From positions 62,001 through 126,000 of the forward strand of contig KE560959.1 of the NCBI GenBank assembly GCA_000442015.1: a stretch of DNA of 64,000 nt, given 5' to 3'. The notes beneath the pieces were generated by a model. The model was not told where the DNA came from and did no database searches. It saw only the letters and a list, made by a program, of their open reading frames with translations. Both the position numbers and the translations under genes were made by a program. The stretch is from Rozella allomycis CSF55 (Eukaryota > Rozellomycota). Below, one piece after another: positions 55,388 through 64,000 of this stretch. Every line of letters begins with the position of its first letter. The stretch's first letter is position 1.

Positions 55388-56589
55388 ATGAATAGTGAGC
55401 CTCTCCCTTTCATATGTCTTGGGTACTGTAACAGTAATAAAGAGACTGTCTATATGTCCGATATGACTTACAGATCGGCATCGAGAAAACAACAATCTAC
55501 GTTAAAGGAATTAAGTGATATTGATTTAAGTATCACTAAAGCTGCTTCGATAATTGCAAGCCAAGATAGGCCACTGTCCGAGCAAAGTACTATACAAGAC
55601 TTGGCAACGATAAATATACCTCCGAACAAGCCTAGCATGAACCTCAAGTCTACACCCAAAGAATCGAAGGAAAAACTTAAAACAGATAGTGTTATAAATC
55701 AAAACAATACATTGACCGATATTTTATTAAATCAATCCAAGGAATGGGGTTCATGGGGAGTCTGTGGTAACGTTGATCCATTAATTCAACATCACGCGAT
55801 ATTCAGTAAGCCCCCAACCATATGGGTAAAATACCTTAGTAGTAAAAATAGAAAGATGAAAGTTATAAACTAAATCTTGCCTCTCACATAGTGTCTGATA
55901 ATGAGTATTCCAAAGTAGACGCGGGACAGAAGCTTCAAAAAGCAGTGTATGATAAGTATATAACCAATACTGTGACTGAATTGAAACCATTAAAAATGCA
56001 TTGGCCTTGGATGTCAGAAAAGCAAATTAACACACTGGAGAATAGACTAATTGTGAAACATGGCAATAGGAAGAGCACAAAAAAGGCATTGAAAAAATCC
56101 AAGTCAAATTTTGATTATAAACCAACCAGAAATATTCGCATATCAGAAGAAGAGGAAGATTCTTATAAAATTCAATCCACAGAATACACATCTAAAATAG
56201 AGGAAAGGACAAAGGCCTCGAATAGAGATATAGCACTTGTGAAAACATATGCATACAAATTAAGAAAGTCTTTGGTGCCCGACGACATCATGTCCTCTGA
56301 AATTTCGAACACCAAAAAGGAAAAGGTCAGCAAAGATTCGCTCCCCTATCTGAAAAAATCGGTTGAAATAAAGACTTTAGAGTTCGCCTTGAAGCAAACT
56401 TCTAGGTCTATCAAAGAAGTAGTATTACCACCAGTAGCCAGACAAATAGTTCAGAGGCGAAGATATGAAAGTCCGACCATTGACAAAACTCTCATAAACA
56501 ATATCAGAAGGGGATCAAATATTTATTCTACCAAGAAAGTGGATATTAATCTTATAAACAATATCTTTGATACCTTGAGACTAAATTGA
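55388..56589 (+). CDS. hypothetical basic protein
   Basis: Two exons joined across a 26-nt intron (55826-55851) give 391 codons; the join reads FSKPPTIWKDESYKLN. The first half is polar (SITKAASIIASQDRPLSEQ) and the second half basic and helical with KMHWPWMSEKQINTLENRL, KKALKKSKSNFDY and a C-terminal SPTIDKTLINNIRR motif repeated as DINLINNIF. No domain is known to me. The QHHAIFSKPPTIW segment with a following helix recalls microtubule-associated flagellar proteins, but this is weak. Confidence 0.6.
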
Positions 56590-56915
56590 TTTTGTACATT
56601 CACAGTCTCGCTGCCCTCGTCAATCAAACGAGGAGTTTAAATATAAAAATGCTCATTTAACTTTTTCTTTTTTTCAAATTCACGCATATTTTATTTAAAG
56701 GTTTATGCCAGGCTTCGGATCATTGAATCATTGAAGCATTCCTTCTTGCTAATGTGAAACTTAGCTTTAATCTGAGCCCGTGGTATACCACATTAGTTTC
56801 GATATTTTGCACATTGGACACTGCATGCGCGAAACTAAAGGAAAGCCAAAGAATCTACGTAAATTCCAGTTGATTCCATATAAGGCCTAACACTTCGAAA
56901 TATTTCATAATTTTT
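56590..56915. other. non-coding stretch with short palindromes
   Basis: No frame is supported. The stretch contains a hairpin (CTCGT/ACGAG near 56618-56635), the perfect 12-bp palindrome GTGGTATACCAC at about 56780-56791, and a wider inverted pair CTAATGTGAAAC/GTTTCGAT with CACATTAG around it. These may belong to the left side of the inverted-repeat element that begins at 56916 or to an older element. Confidence 0.4.
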
Positions 56916-57372
56916 GGCTATAAAAGGATGAGCCTGGCATTAAATAAAGGAAGTTTTAAGTTCTAAAGTTAAAGTTTTTGTTTTAAGATTATGATGAACT
57001 ATAATAACGATTACAAAAGTGGTGCGAACATCCATATTCCTATGCCTCGATTAGATGGCACAGGAGTGTCGAACTTCATATGGAATTTAAAGAGCTTTAC
57101 GTTGAAGAAGAGGACGGAGACTGAAGCTATTAATCTTCATCCTTATTGCTGTATTCCCGCAACAGCTAAGTCAGTGAGCAAAATTATTGAGTTCGTGAAA
57201 GATAACAATACGTTTGATGAAGAATGGATGTTGTTTAACAAGATTTGCCAAGAATTAACCGTCAAGTTCTTTTGTAATCCTTATTATAGTTCATCAATAT
57301 CTTAAAACTAAAACTTTAACTTTAGAACTTAAAACTTCCTTTATTTAATGCCAGGCTCATCCTTTTATAGCC
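56916..57372. mobile_element. small element with 74-bp terminal inverted repeats
   Basis: 56916-56989 and 57299-57372 are reverse complements with a single mismatch over 74 bp. They enclose about 310 bp with one frame (56991-57305) of about 105 codons. Its product (PRLDGTGVSNFIWNLKSF, DEEWMLFNKICQELTVKFF) resembles the Gag-like helical segment of LTR retroelements, but with no protease, polymerase or integrase nearby. It may be a non-autonomous MITE-like element that captured a retroelement fragment, or an inverted solo-terminus structure. High arm identity suggests a recent origin. No clear target-site duplication was seen. Confidence 0.6.
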
Positions 57373-57687
57373 ATATGACAGTGATTGATAGGTTTTGTCA
57401 CTTGTCATCTACGAAACTATTAGCTAAGTCAACAATACATTCCTTAAAAATTTAAAATGTATATTCGAAGTGAAAAGACTATTAAATCCATTTCAAATAT
57501 ACGTTCTTAGTTCCGGATCGTAAACTCACAGTGAAATAAATTAGAAGAAATGGATGAAGGTGAAGAATAAATAATAGCTTTCCATGACCATTACTTATTA
57601 TTTGAGTAAAATAAGTTTCGTATTGTGTCAATAATTGACAATATATTGTCAATATTAATTTCCCCAGCTTGCTCTAGCCACTTTCAA
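57373..57687. other. intergenic, no gene recognised
   Basis: This 315-bp AT-rich stretch lies between the inverted-repeat element and PIG-M. It includes AATTGACAATATATTGTCAAT (an inverted repeat with arms ATTGACAATA/TATTGTCAAT at 57633-57653). It should contain the PIG-M promoter. Confidence 0.4.
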
Positions 57688-58877
57688 ATGATACCTTTGC
57701 ATGCGAAAATATTTATGCTTTCTTTCCTTTTGCGAATAGGGATTTTATTGTATGGTGAATGGCAAGATAAAAATATGGAAGTGAAATTCACAGACATTGA
57801 CTATTCCGTTTTCACCGATGGCGCGAAATATATTCTACAAGGAGAGTCCCCTTATAAACGAGCAACATACAGATATACTCCAATATTAGCAGCCTTGTTA
57901 ACTCCAAATATTTATTGGTTTAATGCATTCGGAAAAGTTATGTTTTGCACTTTTGACATCATTGCTGCATACTTAATGCTGAAAATATCGAACTCAAATA
58001 TATCTAATTCTTTAATTTGCTTTTGGTTATTTAATCCGATGATTTTCACAATATCAGCTAGAGGAAATGCAGAGTCGATGGTTTGCACATTTGTGCTCTT
58101 GTCAATATTATTGGTTAAAAGGCAAAAGATTTTGGCCGCTTCAATTGTTTATGGATTTACTGTTCATTTAAAAATCTATTCATTGTTGTACTCGGTGCCC
58201 TTATACTTTTACCTGGACAAAGGAAGTGGTTTATGGCCAAATGTATTTACCAAGAAGCGAATGCAATTTGCATTTATGTCGTTCTTTTTCTTTATGACCA
58301 TTAACTTTATGTTGTATTCAAGGTATGGTTTTGAATTTATATATGAAACATTTTTGTACCACGTAGTGAGAAAAGATCACAGACACAACTTTAGTGTATA
58401 TTTTTATCATATATATCTCACATTTTTTGAGAAAGATAGCCTGATTACATCAATCTTGACATTCCTTCCCCAATTTGTTCTCACCGCTATAGTTGGTATG
58501 AAATACTCTCCCGATCCTGTCTTTGCATGTTTTGTGCAAACTTTTGTGTTTGTAATGTTTAATAAGGTGTGTACTTCACAGGTAATTGTCATTGAATATG
58601 ATGATAGTATTTCCTTTGGTTTATCTGTTTCTTACCAATAATACGATCAAGAATTTCTCTAACAAACTCCACGTTTCTTGGGATGACAGGTTTATGGTTC
58701 GCAGGGCAAATGATATGGTTAAATTACGCGTATCTTTTAGAATTCAAAGGCCTTAATACATTCTACTCAATATGGATTGCGAGTATTCTATTCATGCTAG
58801 CAAATATGTTTATCATATTAACAATCATTAGAAACTATGATTGGAGAGAGCGTTCAGTTAAACATAAATCATTATAA
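57688..58877 (+). CDS. PIGM: GPI mannosyltransferase 1 (PIG-M/GPI14)
   Basis: One 26-nt intron (58582-58607) gives 387 codons. The DxD-type motif KFTDIDYSVFTDGA, SPYKRATYRYTPILAALL, FNPMIFTISARGNAES, VHLKIYSLLYSVP and NKVCTSQYFLWFICFLPII are the family landmarks; there are about ten membrane spans. PIG-M adds the first mannose to the GPI precursor in the ER lumen. The frame is open upstream to 57625, but 57688 is the first ATG and gives the expected short lumenal start. Two predicted GPI-anchored proteins are encoded nearby. Confidence 0.94.
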
Positions 58878-58955
58878 ATTTATAATAAACTCTATAATGA
58901 ATTTTAGTTTTTGCAATTACTCAATTTGCCTCGTCTAAACCCCTGTTAGATACCA

Positions 58956-60993
58956 ATGCTCAAAAGATCGACTTTTTTCCGAAAACCCTTTATTTCAATA
59001 TTGAGAAATAATTTTATGTCGTCCATTTTTACAGGACAAAAGAGCATTCTTTGGAAGGCAGAAAACGAAGCTGACCGACAGCCTAATGATCCGAATATCC
59101 AAGCCAATTATTATAAGGTATAGAGTGAATTCAATATATAAAAGCTATTACTGGAAGATTCTCCGGATAGATTAATCGAGAGATTTGAAAGAAATCGATT
59201 TGCTACAAATGATGAATGTCAACAATACTATGTTAATGCGTTAATAAAATCTGGAAGGGTAGATAAAATCAATAGAATGATAAAAAGTAAATATTAATAT
59301 TTGAATGTAGTTGATGAACCAGTGTTTAAGTCTCTGGAGGATGTAAATTCGTCAAAGCCGTATTCAAGTACATTTCCAGAATATTTAACAGTGAGAATAG
59401 ACGATACAACAAGTAAAATGAAAATAGAATATTTAAAGTTAAAAAAATAAAGAAAAATATGAAGAGTAAGTCAGATTTCATATCAACTGCGATTTTTACC
59501 CTCCTTATGGGCATACTTATACTAAAGGAACTTCAATTTGAAACCAAAAATAGTCCATTGAGTGCGAAGAGCATATTAGGGATTAATGAAAGTCCAGTAA
59601 GAAAAGAAAAGTCCGATAAAACATTTAATGACATCAAGGGATTAGATGAAGTTGTTCAAGAAGTCCAAGAAATTGTCCACTTTTTGCAAAATCCCAAAAA
59701 GTTTCGAAAATTGAATGCGAAACTACCTAGAGGAGTTCTATTTGCGGGACCACCTGGAACAGGTAAAATACTTGTTTAATGATTGAAAGGAAAAACACTT
59801 TTGGCCAAAGCTATTTCAGGTGAAGCTGGGGTACCGTTCTTTGTATTGTCAGGATCTGAATGCGATGAAATGTTTGTTGGCGTTGGGATGAGAAGAATAA
59901 AAGAGCTATTTGAAAATGCTAGAAAAGAATCCCCTTGCATTATTTTCATTGATGAAATTGATGCCATTGGAAGCAAACGTAACCCTAGAGATCCCGCGTG
60001 GAGTCGACAATGCTTGAATCAACTATTGACAGAAATGGATGGATTTTCAGACAATGAAGGAATTATTGTAATTGGCGCTACAAACTTACCAGAATCATTG
60101 GATGAAGCGATTATGAGACCGGGAAGGTTTGATAGAAAAGTTCATATTTCATTGCCTGATGTTAAAGGACGACAAGATATTTTTAATTTATATTTAAGCA
60201 AAACAAAAATCAGTCCTAATGTGAATGTAAGCGATCTGGCCAAAGCGACCTCTGGTTTCTCTGGCGCTGACATTAGCGGTCTCGTTAACACAGCAGCCAT
60301 TAACGCTACCCTGGAAAACTCAGATTTCATTGAAATGAGTAAATAAATTATTTCAAATTGTTAAGAGCATTTAGAACAAGCAAAAGATGATCAAGTAATG
60401 GGAAGAGCAAAGAAGAATATGATTATTACAGAAGAGGTCAAGAAAATCACCGCCTACCATGAAGGTGGTCATGCGTTAATAGCCATCTTGAGCAACTCCA
60501 CTAATAAACTTCAAAAGGCTACAATCATCCCTAGAGGACAAAGTCTGGGCCACGTTTCAAGACTACCTGATGATGAATTATACGTCACTAAAGAATCTTT
60601 ATTAGCTGACATCGATGTTAGTTTAGCTGGTCGTTGCGCAGAGGAATTAATTTTTGGCTCTGAAAAGGTTACCCCTGGTGCACAATCAGACTTTCATCAA
60701 GCAAGCCGCATTGCTAGAAAAATGGTCACAAATTATGGCATGGGTGAACTGGTAACAATTTAAAGTTTTTATAATAGTCTGGAAACATCTTTTATAACAA
60801 CGAGGATGAAATTAGTGATCCCACAAAGAATATAATTGACATGGAAATCAGAAAAATTATTGATGAAAGTAAAAAGAGAACCAAAGCTTTACTTTTGAAA
60901 CATCGGGCTGATTTGGATAGACTCGCTAACGAATTAATTGTTCGTGAAACACTTTCATATGATGATATTATGAATTTATTGTACAAAAAATAA
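58956..60993 (+). CDS. YME1: mitochondrial i-AAA protease YME1
   Basis: Introns at 59118-59144, 59287-59310, 59413-59438, 59763-59789, 60339-60365 and 60752-60777 give 626 codons. A basic presequence (MLKRSTFFRKPFISILRN) and a YME1-type N-domain (NDPNIQANYYK, RFERNRFATNDECQQYY) precede one membrane span (FISTAIFTLLMGILIL). AAA motifs are GPPGTGKT, IIFIDEIDAIG and MRPGRFDRKV; the zinc protease motif is HEGGHALIA, with PGAQSDF. A single span and this N-domain point to the i-AAA (intermembrane-space-facing) form. It degrades unassembled inner-membrane proteins. The 24-nt second intron is among the shortest here. Confidence 0.95.
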
Positions 60994-61098
60994 AATACTC
61001 TTCTTTTAATTATATACAACTCGACAACTTTTATTTCTTTTTAATTCATACTTATCAATTCAATGCAATGAGTCAATGACCAAATCAGGAAATTTCCT

Positions 61099-61133
61099 TT
61101 ATTCATTATAATGGCNTTATTCATTACAATGAC
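61099..61133. repeat. 17-bp duplicate flanking N 61116, at the TOM70 start
   Basis: 61099-61115 and 61117-61133 match with two substitutions and both include the TOM70 start codon. One allele would begin Met-Ala, the other Met-Thr. This is the shortest of the N-flanking duplicates. Confidence 0.65.
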
Positions 61134-62876
61134 ACTCACTGACAATAAGAAACTACTCATAGCAGGAATATTGACAACTGGCATTATCGCTGGTGGAATA
61201 TACTGGTGGACTAGCAGCGCACCCAAGAAAATACAAAAACCTGAAAAACCCAAAACCAAGGAAAAGAAAAAGACTGTGCAGAAAGAAAAATCAATTAAAA
61301 AAGATCAAGCAAAAGAAAATGTAAATCCAAATGTGAAAAGTAATAATTTATGGAAAGTGTAAGTCTAGTTGTAGAAGAAACCATTTCTAAATTGAATGAT
61401 GACGCCCAAAACGCAAGACTTCAAGGAAATAAATGCTATGGTCTCGGAAGAATAAATGATGCTATTGAGCATTACACCGAAGTAAATGGATGTAAAAGGT
61501 AAAAATAGTCTATTCGATTGTATGATGATGAAAATCCGGACAAGGCATTAGCTTACTCCAACAGAGCACTTTGCTATTTCAAGCAAGAAAGATACTTGAA
61601 TGTGATTGAAGATTGTACAAAGGCACTTGAAATCAACCCAAATTATGTCAAGGCGTTAGATAAACGCTCTAAAGCCTATGAAGTTTTATCAATGAGAGAA
61701 GAAGCCGCAGTCGATGTACTTGCAGCCTTTTATATCAGTAGAATTTTTTTGAAATTAATATTAGGCAAGATGAATGATCAAAGATACATGAATAAAGCAG
61801 ATGATTTGATAAACTTTCTCGCTAATGAAAAACTTGAAGGTACATATAAAGACTTTGAAAATGTTCTACCATCAATTATTGTGCTTGAAGAAAAGATTAA
61901 TTGCTTTGGAGACAAAATTCCGAAATTTCCTAAAATTGAAGCTGCTGTCACTGGCGATGAATTTTTCAAAAATGCATGTTATTTTATAAATGAAAAGAAT
62001 TATCAAAGAGCATGGGAATATTTATGCTTGGCAGACAAAGAAAAGTTGGATGAACATCAAGGATTGTTTCATTCCATAATGTCAACTTTTTATTTTGCAA
62101 TGTGTGATGTACAGAAAACGCTTTATCACATTGAGCTTGGAATTAATAAGGAGCCGAGAAATGCGATGCTCTTGGCAAAGAGGGCAACGATAAAGATGGA
62201 AATGGGAATGCCACAGGAAGGCTTAGAAAGTTTCGAAGAGGCAGAAAAAGTTGATCCACAGAATCCATTTGTGTTTTTAAACAAGTGCTATTATTTGTCA
62301 ATGTCATCTGCATTTATTGGCTATGATGATGCACAGAAATGTGTATTGTTAGGCAGTGAATTCCCAATAGCATTTGTGAACCTTTCAAGATTCTATTTAA
62401 GCATGGGTAATAAATCAAAGGCTTTGGAGACGATTAATCTTGGCCTTGAAAAACATTCTTCAGATCCCCATTTGATAAATATTTACATTGATTTGCTTTC
62501 TGACGATGAACGTAAAGATAAACAAGATTATGTTTCTTCTTTAATCGATAAAATGTTGGAATTGAACCCCAAAAACGCCGTTGCTTATCTCGTTGCTGGT
62601 GGCAATTTGATGCTTCAAAAGAAATACGCAGAAGCGTTGGAGATGCTTGACAAGGCAGAGGAATTAGATCCAGCTTATTCTTTCACCTACTTTGCCAAGG
62701 CGCATGTCAACATTCTAACAAACAATCTAAACAAGGCAAAAGAACACATAAAGAAGGCAATTGAGAACACTACAAATCAAATGGAATTAATTCAAGTTAT
62801 TAGGCAGGCAGTGGAAATAGAAATTCAAATTAAAGTAATTGAAAAATTCCCACAATTATTAAATTTAATCGAGTAA
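61129..62876 (+). CDS. TOM70: mitochondrial import receptor TOM70
   Basis: Introns at 61340-61368 and 61482-61508 give 563 codons. An N-terminal span (LLIAGILTTGIIAGGIYWW) anchors the protein in the outer membrane and is followed by a lysine-rich linker. An N-terminal TPR clamp (QGNKCYGLGRINDAIEHYTE, KALAYSNRALCYFKQERY, KALEINPNYVKALDKRSKAY) then binds Hsp70/90. About seven further TPRs follow (NAMLLAKRATIKMEMGM, ALEMLDKAEELDPAYSFTYF). This is the full TOM70 layout. It receives carrier preproteins. Confidence 0.93.
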
Positions 62877-62931
62877 TTTATTTTTTGTATTTTCATAGAT
62901 CTCAAATCACTGCCAGAAATGCAAATTCATC

Positions 62932-64000
62932 TTAATAAATTAATTCTTCAATCTCTGATAATAAATATAATGAACCTGTTATTATTATCATCTCCTCTTT
63001 ATCATTTAAACTTGCAATTGCGTCATTTATAGATTGCGCACTGCTTGCCGAAATACCCGGATACAACTGGAACGAAAGATTTGAAAGTTCATGAACGTCG
63101 GCACACGCAATCCAAGGCATATCAATCACTTTATCAAAAGGGACAAACGTTATTTTATCTTCAACTCTCAAAAACTGACCCAACAATTCCTTGTAATCTT
63201 TGCCCTTTTTAAATCCAACGATCCAATGTATCTTTTTTGAAGTATGTGTATTTCTTATGTAATCACTCAACTCCTTTAAACCATCTCTATTATGGGCTCC
63301 ATCAACAAACACCTCTTTGCCATTCACTTTGGTCGAACAATATCTTCCAAAATGATTCAAACTTAAAACATTCGGTAATTCATTTTCGGGATATAGAATT
63401 TTAAAAGCAGTCAAAGCTGTACTTGCATTCATCAGGCAGATAGGTGAAAGAAAAGTGCATGCAACATTATACTCGGTATTGTTCTCTAGCCTCCAATGTA
63501 ATATATCACTATCACTCTTTACACTTTGACCACCCACACAGCTAATTTCATTAATGGAATACATTTCATTGTTCTCGATTTTATACTTTTCAGCTTCTTC
63601 CTTTAATGTTTTCAATGCATTAGGTTCCTTCTGATATCCAATTAATACTTTTTCAGTGTTCGAAAATATACCAGCCTTTTCACGTGCAATGGATACTATG
63701 GTATTACCGAGAAATTCAACATGGTCAAGTCCTATCGATGTAATTATGGACAAACTCTTTCCTTCCAAAACATTAGTAGCATCCAATCGGCCGCCTATAC
63801 CCACTTCAACAATCGCAACGTCTATTTTCCAGTCTTTGAATACTAAAAATGCAGTTGCAGTCTGGATTTCAAAAAGTGTCGCTCCAAACTGATTTGCATT
63901 TTCAACAATCTTCCTTCTCTCCAGATAAAAATCTAAAGAACAAGAATTATTATTAATTTTAATTGCATCTGATGGATGTTTTACATGTGGTGAATAGAAA
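62932..64000 (-). CDS. folylpolyglutamate/dihydrofolate synthase, 5' end outside window
   Basis: The frame is open from the window edge at 64000 to a TAA at 62932-62934, about 355 codons without an intron. Mur-ligase-family signatures are FYSPH(VKHPSDAIKINN), GATLFEIQTATAFLVFKD, VEVGIGGRLDATNVL, SIGLDHVEFLGNT..AREKAGI and DGAHN. Folylpolyglutamate synthases add glutamates to folates; fungal Fol3-type enzymes make dihydrofolate. Which of the two it is cannot be told without the N-terminal P-loop, which lies beyond the window. Confidence 0.9.
   Translation of the reverse strand, partial: FYSPHVKHPSDAIKINNNSCSLDFYLERRKIVENANQFGATLFEIQTATAFLVFKDWKIDVAIVEVGIGGRLDATNVLEGKSLSIITSIGLDHVEFLGNTIVSIAREKAGIFSNTEKVLIGYQKEPNALKTLKEEAEKYKIENNEMYSINEISCVGGQSVKSDSDILHWRLENNTEYNVACTFLSPICLMNASTALTAFKILYPENELPNVLSLNHFGRYCSTKVNGKEVFVDGAHNRDGLKELSDYIRNTHTSKKIHWIVGFKKGKDYKELLGQFLRVEDKITFVPFDKVIDMPWIACADVHELSNLSFQLYPGISASSAQSINDAIASLNDKEEMIIITGSLYLLSEIEELIY

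Overview
The window is nuclear DNA of an AT-rich, very gene-dense eukaryote. It holds histones H3 and H4, spliceosomal introns, mitochondrial (COX15, SDHB, TOM70, YME1, MPV17, bL33m), peroxisomal (PEX16), GPI-anchor (PIG-M) and Dicer genes. A CFAP96 fragment implies a 9+2 flagellum. A TmcB-type multi-PAS membrane protein and a double B-box protein of a kind I associate with zoosporic fungi and other protists suggest a flagellated early-diverging fungus; a Cryptomycota/Rozella-like or chytrid-like organism fits best. This placement is inference. No bacterial features, tRNA, rRNA or CRISPR array were recognised.

The main technical point is splicing. I rebuilt about 125 introns by matching reading frame, GT..AG ends and family conservation. 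Nearly all are 24-33 nt, mostly 26-28. Every complete rebuilt CDS has a length divisible by three. Most apparent in-frame stops are therefore tiny introns, not damage. Three introns stand out: a tandemly duplicated 30+28 nt intron in the TmcB-like gene, a 21-nt intron in the B-box gene, and a 171-nt structured intron in RPS17.

Layout. 1-2160: short contig pieces with a gene fragment, a truncated ankyrin-repeat gene, an inverted repeat and the end of a Mutator-like transposase. 2190-8022: TmcB-like gene. 8198-10778: uncharacterised genes, a DUF6882-like gene and the CFAP96 fragment. 10859-18061: COX15, the divergent H3/H4 pair with E2F-like promoter sites, MPV17, a GSKIP-like gene, PEX16, an LMBR1-like gene and bL33m. 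18150-28882: a tRNA m5U methyltransferase with a tandem copy of its N-terminal domain, a LisH/CTLH/CRA protein, a Thg1-like protein, SDHB, a B-box protein, CTNNBL1, LSM5, DENR and RPS17. 29121-41645: glutathione synthetase, ARFRP1, DESI2, an RNase P Rpr2-type subunit, two cytochrome b5 genes around TFIIE-beta, eIF4A, NAA35, a truncated haemoglobin and a DUF2358-like gene. 41703-55156: Dicer, proteasome activator Blm10, AK6 and three secreted or surface repeat proteins, two of which share one promoter design. 55388-64000: an uncharacterised gene, a small inverted-repeat element, PIG-M, the mitochondrial i-AAA protease, TOM70 and a partial folylpolyglutamate synthase.

Genes are packed in both orientations. 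Several divergent pairs have start codons only 10-33 bp apart. Single N characters mark contig joins. Seven of them (32711, 33029, 41790, 43319, 46750, 52708, 61116) have the same 17-468 bp on both sides with a few mismatches, so they are probably two haplotypes placed in series. Removing one copy keeps the reading frame in all four interior coding cases.
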